From Clostridia bacterium (GTDB taxonomy: Bacteria; Bacillota; Clostridia; Christensenellales; DTU072): a stretch of 64,000 nucleotides of DNA. The notes under the pieces are model-generated. The model was not told where the DNA came from, did not search any database, and saw nothing but the letters and a program-made list of their open reading frames with translations. Below are positions 33,770-41,474 of this stretch, piece by piece. A program made the position numbers and the translations under genes. How positions within the stretch are numbered: the stretch's first letter is position 1; each line of letters opens with the position of its first letter. The stretch spans positions 1 to 64,000 of the forward strand of contig JAEDHK010000007.1 of assembly GCA_016297005.1 (NCBI GenBank), read 5' to 3'.

Positions 33770-33798
33770 TTGACTTAGCAATATCTTGCTGATATAAT
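33770..33798 (+). promoter_or_regulatory. Promoter of the divergent membrane protein gene with operator 2 in its spacer
   Basis: TTGACT (33770-33775), 17 bases, TATAAT (33793-33798). The near-palindrome AGCAATATCTTGCT (33777-33790), one base different from operator 1 and 30 bp from it, sits inside the spacer. Confidence 0.75.
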
Positions 33799-33829
33799 TA
33801 TTTTGAAACTAAGGAAAGGAGTGATAATG

Positions 33830-34318
33830 ATGAGATACGACGATGATTATTCTTGGAAATATGAAAAAAAGGATGAAGATATCAATACCATATACAAATG
33901 CAATGATGAACCCGAAAACACGCCTCCTCAAAAACCCTTTTTAAAAATAAATAAAAAAACGACCCTTGTTGTCGTTGCTATTATAGTTTTTATTTTACTT
34001 TGCGTTTTTTTAATTCCCACGGGACCAAATGTTGTCGGAACATATTATGGGGCCGATTTTTTTTATGACGATGTAACGCTTAAAACATATTATTTACAAA
34101 TTATACTACGATTGGATAAAAATAAGGACTTCAAAATGACTTTGATTATGCCCTACGAAGCTAATGAACCCTCTTATGTCTTGGGTAAATATACTGTCAA
34201 TGATAATACAATTACTTTAATAACGGGTGCAACACAATCAAAAATTATATATAAATATAATGCATCGAATAAATCTTTAAAAACGACTGTAAATGATATT
34301 GTTTTGTATAAACAATAA
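33830..34318 (+). CDS. Single-TM protein with a small extracellular beta domain, unknown function
   Basis: A 162-residue protein. About 37 charged residues at the N-terminus precede one membrane segment (TTLVVVAIIVFILLCVFLI), then about 100 residues that look like a small beta-barrel or lipocalin-like fold (GTYYGADFFYDD ... LGKYTVNDNTITLITG). The DNA is clearly richer in A and T than its neighbours, which hints at a different origin. AAGGAG at 33816-33821 serves the ATG at 33830 or the adjacent one at 33827. The gene faces an XRE repressor across two operators. Confidence 0.65.
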   Translation: MRYDDDYSWKYEKKDEDINTIYKCNDEPENTPPQKPFLKINKKTTLVVVAIIVFILLCVFLIPTGPNVVGTYYGADFFYDDVTLKTYYLQIILRLDKNKDFKMTLIMPYEANEPSYVLGKYTVNDNTITLITGATQSKIIYKYNASNKSLKTTVNDIVLYKQ

Positions 34319-34372
34319 AAACGTAAATTCCTTTTAAGCTTACAAATTATTTATTCACATCTACAATAATTT

Positions 34373-34402
34373 GGCGCAAGGAAAATTCCTTGCGCCGTAC
34401 GT
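34373..34402 (+). terminator. Terminator after the XRE-controlled membrane protein gene
   Basis: An 11-bp stem (34373-34383 with 34386-34396) is followed by GTACG and five T. Confidence 0.75.
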
Positions 34403-34404
34403 TT

Positions 34405-34614
34405 TTATTGCTTTTCAATAAACTTCTTTACGTCCTCGGCCGTACGGACGCACCCGTGACAGCTTTGACAATGCCCACCGCAAGAACCGCCGCAATCGCA
34501 ACAGGCGACGCTACCATTCTTTTTATTTTTCCTTTTTTTGACAACGGAACCGATGATTACGCCGACGACGAAAAGAACACAACTTACGATTAATACGATT
34601 TCTGACGGAGACAC
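34405..34614 (-). CDS. FeoB-associated Cys-rich membrane protein
   Basis: A 69-residue protein. One membrane segment (about 5-24) is followed by KKRKNKK and a Cys cluster, CCDCGGSCGGHCQSCHGC. This is the layout of the small protein often encoded after feoB in Firmicutes (PF12669 type). It may bind or hand over ferrous iron on the cytoplasmic side; its real role is not settled. It starts 1 base after the feoB stop. Confidence 0.85.
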   Translation of the reverse strand: MSPSEIVLIVSCVLFVVGVIIGSVVKKRKNKKNGSVACCDCGGSCGGHCQSCHGCVRTAEDVKKFIEKQ

Positions 34615-34615
34615 T

Positions 34616-37246
34616 TTATTTTCCTCTTTTTTCTTTAAACAATTTGCGATTGAGTTTTCCTTGGCTACCTAATACTATCCCTGCAATAATCAACGCCCAG
34701 ACGACGATGAAGATAAAGACCGTCCACCACCACGTGCCGATGAGGTATACCATACACGCGGTTACGTAAGAGGTCGCGATCCAGAACAGGAGCGTTGAAC
34801 GGAAAGCCTTCTTGCCCGGCAGTTCCGCTTTGGCCGTGGCAACGGCGGCAAAGCACGGAATAGTCAGCATATTGAAAGCGATAAAGGCGATCAGACCGGC
34901 TACGTTGATACCCGTGCCCGAGATCATGGCGGCTACGGCCGCGACGCCCCCGTCCGCTTCGACGTCGATAACGGCGCCGGCAAGGCATGCTCCGAGCGTA
35001 CCGAAGGTGGCGATGACGTTTTCTTTGGCAATGAGTCCCGTGACGGCGGCGACAACGAATACCCATCCGTTGGCGCCAAGCTGGCTCCCGAAACCGAGAG
35101 GCGTAAAGAGGGGCTGGATCAGTCCGCCGATACCCGCAAGAATACTGCCGTTGATCTGCTCGTCTTCCAGAAATTGCCAGTTCCAACCGAAGTGGCTTAC
35201 GAACCAGATGAAGATGGTGGAAGCGAGGATGATGGTAAAGGCTTTCTTGACGAAGTGCTTGGCTTTATCCCACAAGTGAAGCATGAGCGATTTAAACTGA
35301 GGCATATGGTAAGCCGGCAGCTCCATAATGAAAGGCGGGACCTCTCCTTTCATCGTGGTCGCTCTCATCAGGATGACGCAAACAATGGCGACCGCAACGC
35401 CGAGCAGGTACATTCCGTACGTGATCAGGTCGGCATTGCCAACGCCGAACATTTGCACGATACCGCCTGCGATAGCCGTCAGAATGGGGAGCTTTGCACT
35501 GCAAGAGAAGAACGGAATAACGCGAATGGTCGCCGTACGTTCTTTCTCATCGGCAAGAGTACGGGTATTAATCATAGCGGGGATACTGCATCCGAATCCC
35601 ATGATCATCGGCATGAACGCTCTGCCCGACAAACCGAAACGGCGAAAAATTCTGTCCAGAATGAACGCTACGCGCGCCATATAACCGCTGTCTTCCAAGA
35701 TGGAGAAGAACAGGAACAGCAGAAGTATCTGCGGCAGGAAGGAAAGCACCGAAAACAAGCCTGCCAGAATGCCGTCGACGACCAGGCCGCTCACCCAGGG
35801 GGCCGCACCGGAAAGGACTTGCGTCATGCATGCGGATAAGAATCCGGTAAAAGTATCCATCGTATTAAAAAGAACAATGCCGGGGGTGAATACGCTTTCT
35901 TCGTATCCGAAAAAGGTATTCACCGTCACTTCCGAACAGAATTCGTCTATCGCGGAAGCAAACATTACGTCCTCGAATTCTCCGTCCTCGTTTAAGACGA
36001 GTTGGACTTTATATCCGTCCTTATTATAAAATTGTTCGTATTTGCGCCCCGCACCGTCGTATAGATCGACTAATTCGCCTTTTTCGTCGGTAAGAACGGC
36101 CAATTCGTTTCCGTCCGCGTCAAAAAAGGCTTTAACAGGGTTTCCTTCTTTGTCGTAAGCATAGGGTACGATTTCGAGCGCGGCCGGTTCTCCGTTCTCA
36201 AAAACGGCGACGACTTCGTTTCCGTCTGCGTCGTAGTAGATACCGCCGTCTTCGACGTCTTCAATAACGTTACCGTTCGCGTCGTATACAACGATCGGTT
36301 CTTCCTTATCGAAAACGCCGCCTGCGCCTAGATATAGCAGGTCTTCCGAGAATGTCAAATGGAAGATCAAAAATAATAAGACTAAGAAAATCGGAATACC
36401 AAAAATGCGGTTTGTGAGCACCTTATCCGCTTTGTCCGACTTTGTTAATTGACGATCGGAAGAGGCCTTTTTCTTCGTCAATACGTGAGAATAATTTTGA
36501 GAAATGTATTTATATCGGCTGTCCGCAATGATGGCTTCGAAGTCGTTACCGAAAACTTTGTCGTTAAAAGTAATCCTGGATTCCTCGATCACTTTCGCGA
36601 CGTCCGGATGCGCGGCAACTTCCCGTTCGTCCGATTCCGCCATTTTTACGGCGTGGAAAAGCGCGTTTTCTACGCCGGCGTTTTCAAATGCCCCTTTGCA
36701 TTTGTTTATTAAGGGCATGACGTCGGCGTCTTCCAGCACCGTCACGCCCTTACGCGGAAGTTTGCTGAAATCGTACGCCCGTTTCATCAATTCGTCCAAT
36801 CCTTTCCCTTTCAATGCGGAAATAGGAACAACAGGCACGCCGATTTTCTTTTCCAAAGCAGCGGCGTCTATCTTGTCACCGTTCTTCTCCACTTCGTCTA
36901 TCATGTTCAAAGCGATGACGAGCGGCACGTCGATCTCCATAAGTTGAGTAGTAAGATAGAGGTTACGTTCCGGGTTTGTCGCGTCGACGATGTTGATCAC
37001 GCAGTCCGGTTTTTCGTCCAAAATAAAATTCCGTGAGATGACTTCTTCCGGCGAGTAGGGCGATAAGGAGTATATTCCGGGCAGGTCGACGATAAAAATG
37101 GGCTCTGCACACTTTTTGTAGATGCCCTCTTTCTTGTCTACGGTAACGCCCGGCCAGTTACCGACGTGTGCCGTCGAGCCGGTCAGGTTATTAAATAAAG
37201 TTGTTTTTCCGCAATTTGGGTTGCCGGCAAGCGCAAATTTTTTCAT
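34616..37246 (-). CDS. feoB: Ferrous iron transporter FeoB with a large acidic insertion
   Basis: An 876-residue Fe(II) transporter, about 150-200 residues longer than usual. The cytoplasmic G domain has G1 GNPNCGKTT (8-16), G3 DLPGIYSL (54-61) and G4 NMID (114-117). The permease begins with a membrane segment at about 281-299 (FGIPIFLVLLFLIFHLTF). The two Gate motifs follow, around LSFLPQILLLFLFFSILEDSGYMAR (about 501-525) and later SCSAKLPI. Between them lies an extra segment, about 311-455, with repeated YDxxGN and acidic runs (VVYDANGNVIEDVEDGG, YYDADGNEVVAVFENGE, FFDADGNELAVLTDEKGE). By topology it would face outward. ATG overlaps the feoA stop by 1 base. Confidence 0.95.
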   Translation of the reverse strand: MKKFALAGNPNCGKTTLFNNLTGSTAHVGNWPGVTVDKKEGIYKKCAEPIFIVDLPGIYSLSPYSPEEVISRNFILDEKPDCVINIVDATNPERNLYLTTQLMEIDVPLVIALNMIDEVEKNGDKIDAAALEKKIGVPVVPISALKGKGLDELMKRAYDFSKLPRKGVTVLEDADVMPLINKCKGAFENAGVENALFHAVKMAESDEREVAAHPDVAKVIEESRITFNDKVFGNDFEAIIADSRYKYISQNYSHVLTKKKASSDRQLTKSDKADKVLTNRIFGIPIFLVLLFLIFHLTFSEDLLYLGAGGVFDKEEPIVVYDANGNVIEDVEDGGIYYDADGNEVVAVFENGEPAALEIVPYAYDKEGNPVKAFFDADGNELAVLTDEKGELVDLYDGAGRKYEQFYNKDGYKVQLVLNEDGEFEDVMFASAIDEFCSEVTVNTFFGYEESVFTPGIVLFNTMDTFTGFLSACMTQVLSGAAPWVSGLVVDGILAGLFSVLSFLPQILLLFLFFSILEDSGYMARVAFILDRIFRRFGLSGRAFMPMIMGFGCSIPAMINTRTLADEKERTATIRVIPFFSCSAKLPILTAIAGGIVQMFGVGNADLITYGMYLLGVAVAIVCVILMRATTMKGEVPPFIMELPAYHMPQFKSLMLHLWDKAKHFVKKAFTIILASTIFIWFVSHFGWNWQFLEDEQINGSILAGIGGLIQPLFTPLGFGSQLGANGWVFVVAAVTGLIAKENVIATFGTLGACLAGAVIDVEADGGVAAVAAMISGTGINVAGLIAFIAFNMLTIPCFAAVATAKAELPGKKAFRSTLLFWIATSYVTACMVYLIGTWWWTVFIFIVVWALIIAGIVLGSQGKLNRKLFKEKRGK

Positions 37247-37476
37247 TATTTTACCTCCGCAATAACGGCTTCCGCCTCGCTTTTTCTTAAAGTCAGTTCG
37301 TATCCTCGCAAGGTTACCTCGACGGGATCGCCCAGCGGCGCAACCTTCCTTAAATAAACGATTGCGCCCGGGGTTACCCCCATGTCGAACAAGCGACGCC
37401 GTATCTTACCTTCGCCGCCTACAGACTTGATCACACCGGTCTGTCCAACAAAAAACTCACTCAGTTTTTTTTCCAT
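37246..37476 (-). CDS. feoA: FeoA-family protein (second in the operon)
   Basis: A 76-residue SH3-like cytoplasmic protein that supports FeoB. The family pattern is clear: GQTGVIKSVGGEGKIRRRLFDMGVTPGAIVYLRKVAPLGDPVEVTLRGYELTLRKSEAEAV. It lies directly before feoB and overlaps it by 1 base. A shorter FeoA-like gene precedes it. Confidence 0.93.
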   Translation of the reverse strand: MEKKLSEFFVGQTGVIKSVGGEGKIRRRLFDMGVTPGAIVYLRKVAPLGDPVEVTLRGYELTLRKSEAEAVIAEVK

Positions 37477-37509
37477 ATTTTTTTGATTCCTCCTTTATTA
37501 TTCGTTTAT

Positions 37510-37725
37510 TTATACTCTCACAAGAATTTTTGTCGCCAGGTTTTTATCGAGCGCGAGTCTCCCCTCTTTTACCATCAAAACGACGCTACCGCACTCTTCG
37601 GACAAAACGGTCACAGTCGACCCTGTGGTTATCCCCAGGTTTTCCAGATGCTTTTTTACTTTTTCTTCGGTCATAATTTTGATTACCGTAACCGGAACGT
37701 TCATAGGCGCCATAACGATCGGCAT
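37510..37725 (-). CDS. feoA: FeoA-family protein (first in the operon)
   Basis: A 71-residue FeoA-like protein: MAPMNVPVTVIKIMTEEKVKKHLENLGITTGSTVTVLSEECGSVVLMVKEGRLALDKNLATKILV. It lacks the GxxPxGDPxE loop of the second FeoA. The ATG at 37725 follows GGGAGG by 6 bases; a longer frame to 37806 would run through the promoter. Two FeoA genes before FeoB are common in Clostridia. The promoter and a likely metal-responsive operator are just upstream. Confidence 0.88.
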   Translation of the reverse strand: MPIVMAPMNVPVTVIKIMTEEKVKKHLENLGITTGSTVTVLSEECGSVVLMVKEGRLALDKNLATKILVRV

Positions 37726-37773
37726 TTTGCCCTCCCTATTATATAAATATAATTTCATATTCATTTTAACAAA

Positions 37774-37802
37774 AATATACTCCTCTCCTTTTCCGTTGTC
37801 AA
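37774..37802 (-). promoter_or_regulatory. feo operon promoter
   Basis: On the minus strand, TTGACA (37797-37802), 17 bases, TATATT (37774-37779). Confidence 0.8.
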
Positions 37803-37809
37803 GCAAAAA

Positions 37810-37825
37810 ATGAAATTAATTTCAT
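37810..37825. promoter_or_regulatory. Candidate metalloregulator site of the feo operon
   Basis: A perfect 16-bp palindrome, ATGAAATTAATTTCAT, ends 8 bases before the -35 box. An 11-base piece of it, AATTTCATATT (37818-37828), recurs downstream of the -10 box at 37751-37761, so the promoter is flanked on both sides. A Fur- or DtxR-type repressor is the likely reader; the sequence is not a textbook box for either. Confidence 0.55.
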
Positions 37826-37857
37826 ATTAATATGGAAATTTGGTATACAATAAAAAT

Positions 37858-37877
37858 ACTCCCTTATATAAGGGAGT
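37858..37877 (-). terminator. Terminator after iorB
   Basis: A perfect 20-bp palindrome, ACTCCCTTA and its complement around a TA centre. On the minus strand ATTTTTATT follows. Confidence 0.8.
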
Positions 37878-37907
37878 AAAAATCTTTCGTTATGCGTTAA
37901 AAATTTT

Positions 37908-38465
37908 TCAGATTGCCCGATAGCCGTAGTCGAACGCTTTGTCGTTGATCTCCGTCAGTTTAGCCGGGATCGATCCCATCAGCGCCGCTTTCATCTTGTC
38001 GTAAGATAATCCCATGATTTTGGTAAAAGCGCCAAGAATGACAGAATTTGCCGCCTTAGAACTTCCTGCTTTTTCGGCGAGACCGAGCGCGTCGATGGCC
38101 TTGGAGTTTTCCGGAAGTCTTTTTTCTATATCAGTCGGATAGGCGCACGCGCCGGTTACGACAGGCATGGGCATAATTTCTTGCGAAGAATAGAGCAAGA
38201 ACCCGTCTTTTTTGAGATAATGCGCGTAGCGCAACGCTTCCAATTTTTCAAAAGCAAGAATGACGTCCGCCCCGCCTTCCTCGATCAAAGGAGAGGCGAT
38301 ATTATCGCCGATACGTACAAACGTAATAACGCTGCCGCCGCGCTGGGACATACCGTGCACTTCGCTCAATTTGCAATCGAGATCATTATCCAGGGCGTAT
38401 TTGCCGAGCACTCTGCTGGCAAGTAAGGTCCCTTGCCCACCTACGCCGGTGATCAATATATCCAT
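37908..38465 (-). CDS. iorB: Indolepyruvate:ferredoxin oxidoreductase, beta subunit
   Basis: A 185-residue subunit of the 2-oxoacid:ferredoxin oxidoreductase family (gamma-type domain). It starts ITGVGGQGTLLASRVLG, the typical Gly-rich motif, followed by EVHGMSQRGGSVITFVRIG. With IorA it turns aryl pyruvates into aryl-CoA, reducing ferredoxin, in anaerobic breakdown of aromatic amino acids. AGGAGG lies 6-11 bases before its ATG, and IorA ends 10 bases upstream. Confidence 0.93.
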   Translation of the reverse strand: MDILITGVGGQGTLLASRVLGKYALDNDLDCKLSEVHGMSQRGGSVITFVRIGDNIASPLIEEGGADVILAFEKLEALRYAHYLKKDGFLLYSSQEIMPMPVVTGACAYPTDIEKRLPENSKAIDALGLAEKAGSSKAANSVILGAFTKIMGLSYDKMKAALMGSIPAKLTEINDKAFDYGYRAI

Positions 38466-38475
38466 AATATACCTC

Positions 38476-40191
38476 CTAATTCTTTTCTATCGCGCCGAAC
38501 TTGCAAACGCTTTGACAAAGTCCGCATTCCGTACAGAGAGAAGTGTCGATTCTCGCTCCGTTTTCGGTAAAGCTGATCGCGGGACAACCAAGCTTCATGC
38601 AGGCTTTACACTTTTTGCACTTATCGTTAACGACAAAGCCTTTATAAAGCTTTTTCGTAAGAAGCACGCAAGGACGTTTGCTGATAATAACGGAAACGCC
38701 CTTCTTATTCAGTTCTTCTTTTACCGCTTTTTCCATTGCCGCCAGATCGTACGGATCGACGACGGTCACGGAGGGCACGCCGAGGCTACGACAGACGTTT
38801 TCGAGATCGACTTCATAAGTCGGATTGTTATGGATATCTTTGCCGTTGGCGGGGTTATTCTGATGCCCTGTCATACCGGTGGTACGGTTATCGAGAATGA
38901 TGACGGTAATATTGCTATGATTATATACGGCTTCTACAATGCCGGTCAGACCACTATGAATAAAGGTCGAGTCGCCGATGACCGCCACCGTATTCCCGGC
39001 AAAAGCAGGATCGGCCTTTTCTGCGCCTACAGCCATGCCGATACTTGCGCCCATACAAACGGTCGCTTCGATTGCGCAAAGGGGAGGTACTGCGCCGAGG
39101 GTATAACACCCGATATCGCCCATAACCGACACTTTCATTTTATTGAGCGTATAAAAGACGCCGCGATGCGGACATCCGGCGCACAAAACGGGCGGGCGGG
39201 CGGGGATTTGGGCGACGGATACTTCATTCTTGACGCCCAGGATCTTTTCTTTAATCAGGTTGACGGAAAACTCTCCTTGAATACCGAAAATATTCTTTCC
39301 TTCCACGTTTCCGATACCGTTCGCTTTAAGCAGTCCTTCGATATGCCCTTCCAGCTCTTCGATGACAATACAACGCTTCACGCTCGAAACGAATTCTTTC
39401 ACGAGATCGTACGGGAGCGGATAGACCATGCCCAGTTTCAGAACGCTCGCCTCTGGCAAAGCCTCTCTTACGTAGTTATAGACACCGCCGGCGCAAATGA
39501 TACCGAGATCGGCGCTTCTTCTTTCAATCCTGTTGATAGAAAAGCCGTTGCTGTCGGCAGATAACCGCTTTAGACGGTCTTCCACAATGACGTGGCGTTT
39601 TTTTGCGTTGGCCGGCATCATAACGTACTTGCCGATATCCTTGACGTAAGGCTTGACCGGCACTTCTTTCCTCTCCCCGATCTCCACAAGGCTCTGCGAG
39701 TGAGCTACGCGGGTAGTAACGCGCAAAATAATAGGCGTATCGTACTTTTCGCTCAGTTCAAAAGCGAGCGAAGCAAATTCTTTACATTCCTGACTGTCGC
39801 CCGGTTCGATCACGGGCACGTTGGCGGCGCGAGCGATCAGACGGGTGTCCTGCTCGTTCTGTGAGCTGAACATGGACGGGTCGTCGGCAACGCAAACCAC
39901 AAGCCCAGCGTTGATACCGGTATAGGCCACGGTAAAGAGCGGATCGGCGGCGACGTTCAGACCGACGTGTTTCATCCCGACGATAGTCCTTGCTCCGTGA
40001 ATAGAACTGCCGATAGCGACCTCCATAGCAACTTTTTCGTTCGGCGCCCATTCCGAATTGATTTCCGGAAAGCGTGATAATTCTTCGGTAATCTCCGTAC
40101 TCGGCGTCCCCGGATAGGCCGTCGCCACATGTACGCCGGCTTCGTACGCGCCGCGCGCTATGGCGAAATCTCCCAATAACATCTTTTTCAT
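38476..40191 (-). CDS. iorA: Indolepyruvate:ferredoxin oxidoreductase, alpha subunit
   Basis: A 571-residue thiamine-diphosphate enzyme. The pyrimidine-binding domain begins GDFAIARGAYEAGVHVATAYPGTPSTEI. CAGCPHRGVFY (about 335) and GDIGCYTLG lead to the TPP-binding motif VIGDSTFIHSG...NITVIILDNRTTGMTG (about 400-445). The C-terminus holds a ferredoxin-like pair of 4Fe-4S clusters, CKKCKACMKLGCP and CTECGLCQSVCKFG. It lies 18 bases after lgt and is probably transcribed from the lgt promoter. Confidence 0.95.
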   Translation of the reverse strand: MKKMLLGDFAIARGAYEAGVHVATAYPGTPSTEITEELSRFPEINSEWAPNEKVAMEVAIGSSIHGARTIVGMKHVGLNVAADPLFTVAYTGINAGLVVCVADDPSMFSSQNEQDTRLIARAANVPVIEPGDSQECKEFASLAFELSEKYDTPIILRVTTRVAHSQSLVEIGERKEVPVKPYVKDIGKYVMMPANAKKRHVIVEDRLKRLSADSNGFSINRIERRSADLGIICAGGVYNYVREALPEASVLKLGMVYPLPYDLVKEFVSSVKRCIVIEELEGHIEGLLKANGIGNVEGKNIFGIQGEFSVNLIKEKILGVKNEVSVAQIPARPPVLCAGCPHRGVFYTLNKMKVSVMGDIGCYTLGAVPPLCAIEATVCMGASIGMAVGAEKADPAFAGNTVAVIGDSTFIHSGLTGIVEAVYNHSNITVIILDNRTTGMTGHQNNPANGKDIHNNPTYEVDLENVCRSLGVPSVTVVDPYDLAAMEKAVKEELNKKGVSVIISKRPCVLLTKKLYKGFVVNDKCKKCKACMKLGCPAISFTENGARIDTSLCTECGLCQSVCKFGAIEKN

Positions 40192-40209
40192 TCCTGTTTA
40201 CTCCTTGTA

Positions 40210-41106
40210 TTATAAAGAGGCAAGCTCTTCCGTTTTTTTCTTCGGTACGGTCGGTAAAGGCGGGATCCCTTCCTTATAAAAAATCTTTTGTCCTTTCTTC
40301 TTTGCGCGTATGCCCAAAAAGACGATCAATCCGATGCAAACGGCAGCTGCGATATAGCAGAACAAAATAACGCTGTTAAAACCCAACGCCTTATCCACAA
40401 CGTTCGGTTCGTCCGCGCGGATAAATTCCAGACTGCCGCGCACCATGCAGTACCATGCCGGATAAGAGAGCGTCCCCATACCCTTGATGTCGATATGGTA
40501 ATATAAATAGGCTAATACAAAAAAGCCGATAAAATTAAGCACGCCCTCATAAAAAAAGGTCGCCTGATACCAACCGCCTTCGTCGGCAATATAGATTGCT
40601 AACGGAAACCATTGATGCGTCGGATCGGTAACGAGTTGTCCGTATAATTCCTGGTTAAAAAAGTTCCCCCATCTTCCGATGACCTGAGCAATCAGAACGG
40701 TAGGCAAAACAAGATCGACCGTCCGCACAAAATCCACTTTGTAAATCTTGCACCAAATAAGACCGCCAAGCACGCCCCCGGGCACGCCCCACATAATGGT
40801 TAGACCCCCTCTCCAGATTGCGATGGTATTAACGAAAGCGTCCCAGTCGTACGGAGAGGTAAAATAATACTTATAGTTAGAAACGACGTACCCGAGACGG
40901 GCGAAAATGATCGCCATAGGGATACAAATCAAAAATAGCGTCAGCACGTCGTCGCTCTTTACGTTAATCCTCTTAAAACGGCGAATACAAATAGCCAGAG
41001 ATAATAGCATACCGATGGTAATCAGTATTCCATACCACGCTACCGATACCTTACCGATGGAAAAAGCGATCGGCGTAACTTCTCCAGTCCAATGCATCGA
41101 CGACAT
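40210..41106 (-). CDS. lgt: Prolipoprotein diacylglyceryl transferase
   Basis: A 298-residue membrane enzyme with about seven membrane segments. It adds diacylglycerol to the lipobox Cys of preprolipoproteins, such as the many lipoproteins in this window. The Lgt signature is GRWGNFFNQELYG (about 142-154), with the essential Arg and Asn. The ATG at 41106 is chosen because CCTCC (GGAGG on the coding strand) lies 8 bases upstream; the longer frame to 41166 runs through the promoter. It is the first gene of the lgt-iorA-iorB unit. Confidence 0.95.
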   Translation of the reverse strand: MSSMHWTGEVTPIAFSIGKVSVAWYGILITIGMLLSLAICIRRFKRINVKSDDVLTLFLICIPMAIIFARLGYVVSNYKYYFTSPYDWDAFVNTIAIWRGGLTIMWGVPGGVLGGLIWCKIYKVDFVRTVDLVLPTVLIAQVIGRWGNFFNQELYGQLVTDPTHQWFPLAIYIADEGGWYQATFFYEGVLNFIGFFVLAYLYYHIDIKGMGTLSYPAWYCMVRGSLEFIRADEPNVVDKALGFNSVILFCYIAAAVCIGLIVFLGIRAKKKGQKIFYKEGIPPLPTVPKKKTEELASL

Positions 41107-41137
41107 TACAGAGCCTCCATAGAAAAAACTGCTTATT

Positions 41138-41166
41138 ATTATATAACAGAAACAATAAATATGCAA
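41138..41166 (-). promoter_or_regulatory. Promoter of lgt-iorA-iorB
   Basis: On the minus strand, TTGCAT (41161-41166), 17 bases, TATAAT (41138-41143). Confidence 0.75.
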
Positions 41167-41189
41167 TTCTTTATTTTTATCAATAAATG

Positions 41190-41438
41190 AAAGATGTTGA
41201 GAAATAACAACCTGCTCTCCTTTTGCAAAGTGTGAAAACTTACGTCCTTCCCGTACATAGCGTGGGAGAAAAGGGAGATTTTGTCCGCACGCCTAATGGC
41301 GTGGAGAGATGGTTTTTAATGGACTCCGCGCAAAAAGATAGCTTTATTCTGTTGCCTGTTTTTTTAAAACCCCCACCACACAAAGTGTGTCCATCCCCCT
41401 TTACAAAGGGTGTAAACAACCTTTGTACTATAAAAAAA
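41190..41438. other. Gene-free region with a run of short hairpins
   Basis: The 368 bases between lgt and the ABC transporter hold no convincing gene. Besides the lgt promoter and the transporter terminator there are short perfect hairpins with small loops at 41288-41303 (CACGCC-TAAT-GGCGTG), 41377-41389 (CACAC-AAA-GTGTG) and 41397-41410 (CCCTTT-AC-AAAGGG). ACAAAG or GCAAAG followed by GTG recurs at three places (near 41226, 41382 and 41404). It looks like the remains of a small mobile repeat. ORFs across it are short and lack ribosome-binding sites. Confidence 0.45.
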
Positions 41439-41462
41439 TTCGCCCCGGCTCTGCGGGGCGAA
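41439..41462 (-). terminator. Terminator of the ABC transporter operon
   Basis: A 9-bp GC-rich stem (41439-41447 with 41454-41462). Seven T follow on the minus strand. Confidence 0.9.
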
Positions 41463-41474
41463 ATAAAACTTTTT

